Shown here piece after piece: positions 58,701 to 64,000 of a DNA stretch of 64,000 nt. This DNA comes from Hippophae tibetana. Taxonomy: Eukaryota; Streptophyta; Magnoliopsida; Rosales; Elaeagnaceae. The stretch spans positions 4,476,501 to 4,540,500 of the forward strand of contig JAZDXN010000029.1 in assembly GCA_037013495.1 (NCBI GenBank), read 5' to 3'. Position numbers and translations under genes: made by a program. Position 1 is the first letter of the stretch. Every line of letters starts with the position of its first letter. The notes beneath the pieces are model-generated. The model was not told the origin of the DNA. It was given only the letters and a program-made list of their open reading frames with translations, and made no database searches.

Positions 58701-60545
58701 CTATAGAAATTCATTACTTGTTCTTAAATTCCATCATTTACATCACTTATCGAGGGTTTAAAGTTTTTGTCACATATTTTACATTTTTGGTTTTATTCAA
58801 TAGAGTTGTAATGAAGATAGATGAGTCGACCAAGAGTATGTTTAAAAATATTCAAATGAATCTTAATATAATACAAATAATTTCATGTTCCAATAAAAGA
58901 AATGAGAAGAAAAAAAGAAAAGGAGTGCTACTTCTTGAAGTTTTCCAAAACATATTTTAGAAATCGGAGTTGTAGCTTCAAACAGTCATAACTTTTGACT
59001 CGTGTGTAAAAACGACTATTAAAGTATATCAAACCAAATGTCGCATCGATATCCATTATCTTAGCTGACCTGGCTATAGAAATTCATTACTTGATCCTAA
59101 ATTCCATCATTTACATCACTTATCGAGGGTTTAAAGTTTTTATCTAATATTTTACATTTTTGGTTTTATTCAATAGTGTTGTAATGAAGATGGATGAGCC
59201 GACCAAGTGTATGTTTAAAAATAAACGAATGACTAAGAATATAATACAAATAATTTCATGATCCAACTAAAGAAATGAGAAGAAAAAAGAAGAGGCGTGC
59301 TACTTTTCAAAGTTTTAAAAAACAATATTTGATAAATCGAAGTTTTACCTTTAAACGGGCATAACGTTTGACTCTGGTGTCAAAACGTCTATTATAATAA
59401 ATCAAACCAAAGGTCGTATCGATTTCCATAATCATAGCTGGCCTGGCTATAGAAATTCATTACTTGATCCTAAATTCCATCATTTACATTACCTATCGAG
59501 GGTTTAAAGTTTTTGTCACATATTTTATATTTTTGTTTTTATTCAATAGATTTGTAATGAAGATAGATGAGTCGACCAAGAGTATGTTTAAAAATATTCT
59601 AATGAATATTAATATAATACAAATAATTTCATGATCCAACAAAAGTAATGGGAAGAAAAAAAGAAAAGGAGTGCTACGTTTTAAAGTTTTCCATAACATA
59701 TTTGAGAAATTAGAGTTGTACCTCGAAACGGTCATAACTTTTGACTCGTGTGTAAAATGGACTATTAAAGTATATCAAACCAAATGTTATATCGATAACC
59801 ATAATCTAAGCAGGCTTGGCTATAGAAATTCATTTCTTGTTCCTAAATTCCATCATTTACATCACCTATCGAGGGTTTAAAGTTTTTGTCCCATATTTTA
59901 CATTTTTGATTTTATTCAACAGAGTTGTAATGAAAATGGATGAGGCGAACAAGGGTATGTTTAAAAATAAACTAATGACTAAGAATATAATACAAATAAT
60001 TTCATGATCCAATTGAAGGAATGAGAAGAAAAAAGAAGAGGCGTGCTACTGTTCAAAGTTTTAAGAAACAGTATTTGATAAATCAAAGTTTTACCTTTAA
60101 ACGGGCATAACGTTTGACTCGTGTGTCAAAACATCTATTATAATAAATCAAACCAAAGGTCGTATCGATTTCCATAATCTTAACTGTCCTGGCTATAGAA
60201 ATTCATTACTTGATCCTAAATTCCATCATTTACATTACTTATCGAGGGTTTAAAGTTTTTGTCACATATTTTACATTTTTGGGTTTATTCAATAGAGTTG
60301 TAATGAAGATAGATGAGTCGACCAAGAGTATGTTTAAAAATATTCTAATGAATCTTAATATAATACAAATAATTTCATGATCCAACAAAAGAAATGGGAA
60401 GAAAAAAAGAAAAGGAGTGCTATGTTTTAAAGTTTTCCATAACATATTTGAGAAATCAGAGTTGTACCGTGAAACCGTCATAACTTTTGAGTCGTGTGTA
60501 AAAACAAATATTAAAGTATATCAAACCAAATGTTATATCGATACC
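52700..60545. repeat. C/D-type satellite, right part of the visible array, five-monomer period
   Basis: Units here differ more from one another than those to the left. D-type heads carry CTTCTTGAAGTTTTCC and TTCAAACAGTCATAAC, seen near 55201, 57062 and 58928. C-type heads are a variant with CAAATGTTATATCGATA(A/C)CC. Diagnostic units recur at about 1865 bases: ATTACCTATCGAGG at 53893, 55758, 57623 and 59487, and TAAAATGGACTATTAAAG near 54159, 56024, 57889 and 59753. The last unit is truncated at 60545, where the retrotransposon begins. Confidence 0.8.
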
Positions 60546-60550
60546 TGATG

Positions 60551-60567
60551 AGTGCTCAAAAAGCACT
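60551..60567. other. Short hairpin at the LTR left end
   Basis: AGTGCT and AGCACT form a perfect six-base inverted repeat around the loop CAAAA, five bases inside the LTR end. It could take part in integrase recognition or be chance; in RNA it would lie in the 3' copy of U3. Confidence 0.5.
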
Positions 60568-60841
60568 AAAATAACCATGATTTTATGTACCTTAATTGAT
60601 TAAAAATACATATATTTATATGTTTTATCATATATTTATATAAATTTGTCTTTTTCGGAATCACGGGTATTTTTATTGTTTTTCAGGTATTTTGGCTTAA
60701 AAACACAATGTAAAGACTCAAAGAGGAATATTTGAAGCAATACATCACAAATATATCAACAAATAAGTGAGAAAAGGTCAACAAACATGGAAAAATCGGA
60801 CGAAATGGGTCGAAAAGGTCAAAAATGTCAAAAAGACGGAA

Positions 60842-61060
60842 ATTGCGCGCCGCAGCCCAGCCGTGCGCGCAGCCCAGCGCCCAGCCGCACGCGCCCCAGC
60901 GCCCAGCCGCGCGCGCCCCAGCGCCCATTCCGCGCGCGCTGGCATGCCAAGCTGCGCGCAGCGCAGCGCGATGGCACTGTTCACGCGCGCCGAGCTGCGC
61001 GCAGCGACAGCCCCAGCGCGCGCGCGCAGCGCCCCAGCAGCCCCCCTCCGCGCGCCCAAC
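60842..61060. other. CpG-rich GC island inside U3
   Basis: About 220 bases consist mainly of GCGC, CCCAGC and CGCGCC elements in an otherwise AT-rich region. Part is a tandem repeat of about 23 bases: CAGCGCCCAGCCGC occurs at about 60878 and 60900, and a third, altered copy starts near 60921. Because stop codons are AT-rich, several frames on both strands stay open through it and give Ala/Arg/Pro-rich frames of 93-159 codons, which I do not accept as genes. In a plant such a tract would be a dense target for CG methylation. It lies 140-360 bases upstream of the TATA box. Confidence 0.85.
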
Positions 61061-61079
61061 GCGTTTTCGCCCCATTTTT

Positions 61080-61085
61080 CACGTG
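61080..61085. promoter_or_regulatory. G-box core CACGTG
   Basis: The palindrome CACGTG lies 121 bases upstream of the TATA box, between the GC island and the TGACGTCA cluster. G-boxes bind bZIP and bHLH factors in plants. One six-base site could arise by chance; its place next to three further ACGT/TGAC boxes makes it more credible. Confidence 0.5.
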
Positions 61086-61096
61086 CAGCCGCCCTG

Positions 61097-61127
61097 TGAC
61101 GTCATGCTGACGTCATTGATGACATCA
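61097..61127. promoter_or_regulatory. Cluster of three TGACGTCA-type bZIP boxes in U3
   Basis: TGACGTCA is at 61097-61104 and again at 61108-61115, and the one-mismatch form TGACATCA is at 61120-61127. Their centres are 11 and 12 bases apart, so the boxes lie about one helical turn from each other and on the same face. This spacing resembles the as-1 type element, in which paired TGACG motifs bind TGA-class bZIP factors and respond to salicylate, auxin and oxidative stress. The cluster ends 78 bases before the TATA box, a usual distance for an activating element. The boxes are seen; the factor and response are inferred. Confidence 0.65.
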
Positions 61128-61205
61128 GCAATTCCAATACGCGTTTTTACATTTTTTAATATTTTTTTAACATTTTTTTACTCATTTTTTCTCTCCATCC
61201 TCACC

Positions 61206-61213
61206 TATAAATA
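61206..61213 (+). promoter_or_regulatory. LTR promoter TATA box
   Basis: TATAAATA lies in the plant-typical context CACCTATAAATACCCCCC. Transcription would begin about 30 bases downstream, near 61235-61245, in a CA-rich stretch (TCACACCTTAAAACCACAC). This would mark the U3/R boundary of the LTR. Confidence 0.75.
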
Positions 61214-61252
61214 CCCCCCTTCCATTCACTTCAAATCACACCTTAAAACCAC

Positions 61253-61394
61253 ACTTCTCTCTTCTTTCTTTCTCTCATTTCTTAGTTTTTTGAGTTTTCC
61301 TTAGTTTCTTTCTTAGTTTCTAAGTTTTTCTTAGTTTCCTTCTTAGTTTTTAGTTCAATTCTCTTAGTTTTAGTGTTCTTCTCTTTTTGAGAGG
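61253..61394 (+). other. Pyrimidine-rich early leader with CTTAGTTT repeats
   Basis: Downstream of the inferred start the + strand is almost pure T/C, with CTTAGTTT at 61281, 61300, 61312, 61330, 61342 and 61363. A small CTCT/AGAG inverted repeat closes it at 61381-61393. Pyrimidine-rich leaders are common just after plant transcription starts; the repeats look like slippage-derived microsatellite growth. Confidence 0.6.
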
Positions 61395-61494
61395 AACTTG
61401 TAATGTTTTTGTAATAATTTAGATTTTTGATTCAATATATGGAAGTGCAAATTCCGCTCGGAGGTTTTCTAGCAACGGGAATAGCGTCGAAGTT
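61395..61494 (+). other. Probable R region with polyadenylation-like signals
   Basis: The sequence TTGTAATGTTTTTGTAATAATTT followed by TTGATTCAATATATGG looks like the U-rich/UGUA and A-rich elements of a plant 3' end. In the 3' LTR this part would supply the polyadenylation site. No canonical AATAAA is present, which is usual in plants, so the exact site is not fixed. Confidence 0.4.
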
Positions 61495-61520
61495 CTGTAA
61501 GGATTTTATTTTCTTTACAG
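61495..61520. other. Nine-base-pair hairpin in the LTR
   Basis: CTGTAAGGA (61495-61503) pairs with TCTTTACAG (61512-61520) around the loop TTTTATTT, with one G-U pair. The same bases also resemble a 5' splice site (GTAAGG) and a 3' splice site (TTTACAG) placed too close for an intron. Confidence 0.6.
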
Positions 61521-61978
61521 TTATTTTTATGCTTTATTCTTACATGTTATATTCAACTTGTCTGTGGTTAAATTTAACTATGCTAGCTGTTTAGTAAAAA
61601 TGATGTAATAACGACGTTGTTATGCTTGCGAAATATTAAATAGGTAAAAATCTTTAAAATGAATTGATTTTGTTTTTATTCAAGATTTTATATTAAGAAT
61701 GTTAGAGAGAAATATATTATTTTTCATTACAAACTTAAACCCGAAAATTAGATTTTAAGGTTTAGTTATCCGGTCTAATTTAGAGTAGTGCTCTTTTATT
61801 TGTTGGTACAATCGCCCGGTAGTTAGAGTGAAACTCTATTTCAAAAGTTTTTATAAGAATTATTATGTGAAAATGTATTGACAACATGTTTTCAATAGTG
61901 GTTTTAAAACTTGAAAGTTAGTACTCGGATAATTAAATTCTTAAGTTTAATTTGGACACCTTGAATAATGTTTAAATT
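61521..61978 (+). other. U5 part of the LTR, AT-rich, no gene
   Basis: This stretch lies between the 61495 hairpin and the CCCCACC boxes. It has no long open frame and no repeat I can recognise. It includes a TGATGTAATAACGACGTTGTTATGC segment whose AATAACGACGTTGTTATG core is a near-perfect palindrome around ACGACGT (about 61605-61623). It is noncoding LTR sequence. Confidence 0.5.
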
Positions 61979-61981
61979 GTC

Positions 61982-62132
61982 TAACCCCACCAAATGTGGC
62001 ATTTAAATGGTTCATTTTCAATCTCTTAGAAAAAGGAATTAATTTAATTAAGCATATTAGTTATCAACCCCACCCATAGGTGTTAATTGATTTGTTTAGT
62101 TAACAAAGAATATCTAACCCCACCAAAGGTGG
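61982..62132. repeat. Three CCCCACC small-hairpin repeats
   Basis: The phrase AACCCCACC followed by a short loop and its complement occurs three times. CCAC-CAAAT-GTGG is at 61987-61999, CACC-CATA-GGTG at 62071-62082 and CCACC-AAA-GGTGG at 62120-62132. The left arm is fixed while loop length and stem size vary. In the RNA they would form three stable little stems in U5. Confidence 0.65.
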
Positions 62133-62271
62133 TATTTATATAAAAAAGAGAGAATCAATAAAATATCAATTTATATCTTTAATAACCTAGTTAATATGAG
62201 CAAGCATAATTAATTTAGTTATTATATCCATAAATACTCCGCTAATATAAATGATAAAAATTTGCATGAAC

Positions 62272-62400
62272 ATTTATTGAATCCGTATATATGTTTATTT
62301 TTAGATAATTATTTATTGAATTTGTATCTATGTTTGTTTTTATGTTATTAGATTATATTTAATTAATCTGTATATATATGTTTATTTTATATCATTAGAT
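62272..62400. repeat. Degenerate AT-rich tandem repeat near the LTR end
   Basis: Three loosely similar units read ATTGAATCCGTATATATGTTT (start near 62276), ATTGAATTTGTATCTATGTTT (near 62315) and a diverged TTAATCTGTATATATATGTTT (near 62364), followed by TTATTAGATTA or CATTAGATTA. Spacing is about 39 and 49 bases. Confidence 0.5.
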
Positions 62401-62628
62401 TAGGAACACAAAAACCAAACTATCGTGACAGGATGTTTAGGATTTAATTTCGTTTTTAAAAGTTTGAATAATAAATTAAAAACCACATACATTCCTTCCT
62501 TAGATCGACCTTGGGAGTATACTTATCATTTTCTTCGAAATGATTCGTGCACTTGCGAGAGTTTTATAAATATTAAAACCAAAGTATTTGCGGGAATCGG
62601 CGATGCCGGTTTTCGTTCATCAAGTTTT

Positions 62629-62646
62629 TGGCGCCGTTGCCGAGGA
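62629..62646 (+). promoter_or_regulatory. Primer-binding site, tRNA-Asp
   Basis: TGGCGCCGTTGCCGAGGA is complementary to the 3' end of plant tRNA-Asp(GUC), which ends in GGCAACGGCGCCA, over its first 14 bases without a mismatch, and has one mismatch at base 15. It starts six bases (AGTTTT) after the LTR. The tRNA would prime minus-strand synthesis by reverse transcriptase. The preceding CAAGTTTTTGGCGCCG context is typical of plant Athila/Tat-type elements. Confidence 0.9.
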
Positions 62647-62699
62647 AGGAATAGCGTTTTTAAATTATTTATCAAAATTTTAAAAACATTTTTGTGCTG

Positions 62700-63140
62700 T
62701 AAATAATTGTGATATTTTAATAATAATCAAATTTCAAAATTCATAATAAATAAAAAAAATAAAAAAAATAAAAAAATAAAAAATAAAAAAAATAATAATA
62801 ATTTTTTTTTTTTTGTAAAATAATTTAGAAATTTGAAATTTGAAGTAAAAAAATTTACCGTTCATAAATAGTAAAAAAAAAAAAACAAAACAAAGAAAAA
62901 AATTCAAAATTCAAAATATAAAAAATTTTAAGTTAATAAGAAATAATATAGCGTGAATAGTAAAATAAAATTACCGTTCATAAAAAAAAAAAAAAAATTT
63001 CAAAAACTTAAATTTCAAAAAAAAAGTTTTAAGTTAATAAGACATTATATAGCGTGAATAGTAAAATAAAATTACCGTTCATAAAAAAAACATTACTTGA
63101 ATTTATACCTAATTAACTAAATAACATGAAAAGTAAAAAT
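62700..63140 (+). other. A-rich untranslated leader with low-complexity runs
   Basis: Between the primer-binding site and gag the + strand is dominated by A-runs and AAAAAAT microsatellite-like repeats (for example 62742-62800), with no open frame of note. Embedded are three copies of TTACCGTTCATAAA (62855, 62971 and 63072), described separately. A second poly(A/T) microsatellite lies at 63295-63350. Confidence 0.7.
62926..63089. repeat. 101 bp direct repeat in the leader
   Basis: TTTTAAGTTAATAAG, a variable few bases, ATATAGCGTGAATAGTAAAA and TAAAATTACCGTTCATAAA occur at 62926-62983 and again 101 bases later at 63027-63084. They differ at a few positions (AAATAAT against ACATTAT). A shorter upstream copy of the final part (TTACCGTTCATAAATAGT) begins at 62855. 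Confidence 0.75.
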
Positions 63141-63157
63141 CTAAGGGAGTTCTGTCT

Positions 63158-63263
63158 AGGAGACTAGTTCTTGGAAGCCTTTGTGCCACTAGTCTTTCCT
63201 GGGAACGTTGCTCTGGCTAGGAGAATGGTATTTAAGGTGCCGTTTGCACCACCATTCTTTCCT
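63158..63263 (+). other. Two tandem covarying hairpins in the gag leader
   Basis: Two units of about 61 bases share the frame AGGA, a seven-base stem, a loop, the complementary seven bases, TT and TCCTGGGA. Unit 1 pairs GACTAGT (63162-63168) with ACTAGTC (63188-63194). Unit 2 pairs GAATGGT (63223-63229) with ACCATTC (63251-63257). In both, AGGA can also pair with TCCT. Between the units two of the seven stem pairs have changed on both sides, so pairing is kept while sequence is not. Unit 2 has a further inner stem, GGTGC/GCACC (63236-63240 and 63246-63250), with loop CGTTT. They lie about 205-310 bases upstream of the gag start, where RNA packaging, dimerisation or translation signals of retroelements are found. 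The function is inferred. Confidence 0.75.
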
Positions 63264-63294
63264 GGGAGCACTCTTGGTTAATACTAATTATGTT

Positions 63295-63467
63295 ACAAAA
63301 AATAAAAAAAAAATAAAAAAAAAATAAAAAAAAATAAAATAAAAAAATTTCTTTTTTTTTAGGGTTTAACTAGTTTTGTTTAGTGTTTTGTATAAAATAA
63401 CATGTAAATTTTATCTAAATTTTTTATTTTGTTGACAGGAGTTTTAAATTTACGTTTACAATAGTCT
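63295..63467 (+). other. Leader end before gag, T-rich, with a splice-acceptor-like site
   Basis: After an A/T microsatellite this part is T-rich and ends in TTTTTTATTTTGTTGACAG (AG at 63437-63438), which looks like a plant 3' splice site. A stop codon TAG at 63462-63464 is in frame with gag and fixes the start ATG. No bacterial-type ribosome site is expected. Confidence 0.45.
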
Positions 63468-64000
63468 ATGCGTGGTAGGAGATCCTTAGGAAACCCCCTT
63501 ACACCATATGTAAATAAATTTCATAAATTTAAACAAGTGTCAACAAAACTGGATTCTACCCATCAACCTGTTTTTGAGCCAAACATAGAACCAAGTCTTA
63601 ATCCTTTACTAGAACCAAAAGAAATGGAGGAAAACCAACATATTAGGGAAACCACAATGAAAGAGTTTGCAAGACCGGTAATAGGCACGGCAACTGCCGC
63701 TATCCAGTTGGGGGAGGCTGCTCGGAATTACGACCTTAAAAATATTCATTTTTCTATGCTTCCTTCCTTTTATGGGTTACCTAATGAAGATTCTCTTTCC
63801 TTTATGAGAGATTTCTATGCTACGGTCCAAACATTCCCCCTCGGTATTCTAAACGAGGATCAACTTAGGATGAGATGTTTTCCCTACACTCTAAAGGATA
63901 AGGCCAAAGCTTGGTTGATGTCACTTCCCCCAGGTTCTCTGATGACATGGGGTAACATTTACAATAAATTCATGGGAAAATTCTATTCCCATCAAAAAAC
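63468..64000 (+). CDS. gag: Retrotransposon Gag protein, N-terminal part, runs off the window
   Basis: The frame is open for 177 codons to the window edge. The start is the first ATG after an in-frame TAG two codons upstream. The product would be the structural protein that packs the element's RNA into virus-like particles in the cytoplasm. Residues 1-60 are basic, then proline- and glutamate-rich, and of low similarity to anything I know. From residue 64 the plant gag pattern appears: MKEFARP (64-70), LGEAARNYDL (81-90), LPSFYGLPNED (98-108), FMRDF (112-116), RCFPYTLKDKAKAWL (136-150), LPPGSLMTW (153-161) and KFMGKFY (167-173). This is the retrotransposon gag domain (PF03732 type) of Athila/Tat Ty3/Gypsy elements. 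The zinc knuckle, protease, reverse transcriptase and integrase would follow outside the window. No stop or frameshift is seen. Confidence 0.9.
   Translation, partial: MRGRRSLGNPLTPYVNKFHKFKQVSTKLDSTHQPVFEPNIEPSLNPLLEPKEMEENQHIRETTMKEFARPVIGTATAAIQLGEAARNYDLKNIHFSMLPSFYGLPNEDSLSFMRDFYATVQTFPLGILNEDQLRMRCFPYTLKDKAKAWLMSLPPGSLMTWGNIYNKFMGKFYSHQK

Larger units (their letters stand above)
1..60545. repeat. 372-373 bp satellite DNA array, about 162 tandem monomers
   Basis: The same 372-373 base unit recurs head to tail without interruption. Taking the first base of the window as phase, units start at 1, 374, 747, 1120 and 1493, and the last complete unit ends at 60392. A partial unit of 153 bases (60393-60545) is cut off by the retrotransposon. 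All units have the same orientation and are strongly AT-rich. The best conserved part of each unit is the stretch around TATCGAGGGTTTAAAG and TTTTTGTCACATATTTTAC. The more variable part lies just after the unit start, around the GTGCTAC box. The period is close to two nucleosome repeats, which is common for plant satellites. I do not recognise the family. Whether it is centromeric, subtelomeric or interstitial cannot be told from the sequence. No transposase, tRNA or rRNA sequence is embedded in it. Confidence 0.97.
60546..62622 (+). repeat. 5' long terminal repeat, 2077 bp
   Basis: The left end is set by the break in the satellite: the monomer reads ATATCGATACC and then changes to TGATGAGTGC. 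The right end is set by TCATCA six bases before the primer-binding site. TGATGA and TCATCA are perfect inverted ends, with the TG...CA that integrases require, so the limits are well supported. U3 runs from the start to about 61235 (30 bases after the TATA box), followed by R and U5. The interior goes from AT-rich to very GC-rich (60842-61060) and back. Only one LTR is visible, so the insertion cannot be dated from LTR divergence here. Confidence 0.92.
60546..64000 (+). mobile_element. Ty3/Gypsy LTR retrotransposon, Athila/Tat type, 5' part
   Basis: The element begins abruptly inside a satellite monomer and runs off the window. Seen in order are a 2077 bp 5' LTR, a six-base spacer, a primer-binding site matching tRNA-Asp, an A-rich leader and an open gag frame. 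A tRNA-Asp primer, a long LTR and this type of gag (FYGLPNED and KDKAKAWL motifs) are known features of plant Ty3/Gypsy elements in the Athila and Tat lineages; I cannot decide between these two without the reverse transcriptase. The five bases before the LTR, ATACC, are the expected target-site duplication, but the second copy lies outside. The gag frame is intact as far as it is visible, which fits a fairly young insertion. The pol region, polypurine tract and 3' LTR are not in the window, so full activity cannot be judged. Confidence 0.93.

Noticed and set aside
916..59880. Many + strand frames of 61-138 codons inside the satellite
   Set aside because: They recur at the monomer period, come in overlapping frames, appear and vanish by single substitutions, and have no known domain. 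They are repeat by-products.
30044..60481. Minus-strand frames of about 80 codons recurring in C/D-type units (peptide start MTVSRYNSDFSN)
   Set aside because: They lie over the same bases as + strand frames in every copy and follow from the repeat. No coding signal separates them.
1..60545. CRISPR-like array
   Set aside because: The repeats abut directly with a 373 bp unit and no unique spacers, and the context is a plant genome.
60683..61304. Five Ala/Arg/Pro-rich frames on both strands of 93-159 codons
   Set aside because: They owe their length to the GC-rich tract in U3, where stop codons are rare in all frames. They overlap one another and the LTR promoter.
61497..61520. A 24-base intron (GTAAGG...TTTACAG)
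   Set aside because: It is far shorter than any plant intron; the pairing into a hairpin explains the symmetry better.
62425..62706. Frame of 93 codons across the LTR end and primer-binding site
   Set aside because: It runs through the LTR/PBS junction and has no recognisable domain.
62742..62812. Polypurine tract for plus-strand priming
   Set aside because: The A-rich runs lie in the 5' leader; the functional tract should be next to the 3' LTR, outside the window.

Overview
The window looks like nuclear DNA of a flowering plant, probably a eudicot. The grounds are a very long AT-rich satellite array, a Ty3/Gypsy retrotransposon of the plant Athila/Tat type, and a primer-binding site matching plant tRNA-Asp. 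I do not recognise the satellite and cannot name the species. I see no host gene, rRNA, tRNA or CRISPR array.

Bases 1-60545 are one uninterrupted head-to-tail satellite with a 372-373 bp monomer: about 162 complete copies and a 153-base partial one, all in the same orientation. Monomers fall into visible subtypes (here A, B, C, D and E). These are arranged in multi-monomer higher-order repeats of 2, 3, 4, 5, 8, 9 and 13 monomers. The left part (about 1-24.6 kb) is mainly A/B mosaic. The stretch 24.6-29.2 kb is mostly A. The part 29.2-52.7 kb uses an A/C/E mosaic with a prominent 1864 bp five-monomer unit. The stretch 52.7-60.5 kb has a distinct C/D composition and looks more diverged. One left-type block reappears inside the right part at about 36.0-38.4 kb. 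The many 60-138 codon open frames in the array are by-products of an AT-rich repeat, not genes.

At 60546 the satellite is broken by the 5' end of an LTR retrotransposon pointing right. Its 5' LTR is 2077 bp (60546-62622) with perfect TGATGA/TCATCA ends. It contains a CpG-rich tract, a G-box core, three TGACGTCA-like boxes, a TATA box, a pyrimidine-rich early leader and several small inverted repeats. It is followed by a tRNA-Asp primer-binding site (62629-62646), an 820 bp A-rich leader holding two tandem hairpins with compensatory base changes, and the start of an intact gag frame (63468 to the window edge). The rest of the element (pol, polypurine tract, 3' LTR) lies outside.

The parts work together as a retroelement inserted in satellite heterochromatin: the LTR drives transcription, the primer site starts reverse transcription, and gag would make the particle. 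The most unusual things seen are the paired covarying hairpins before gag, the GC island inside the LTR, the bZIP-type box cluster, and the shuffled higher-order structure of the satellite.
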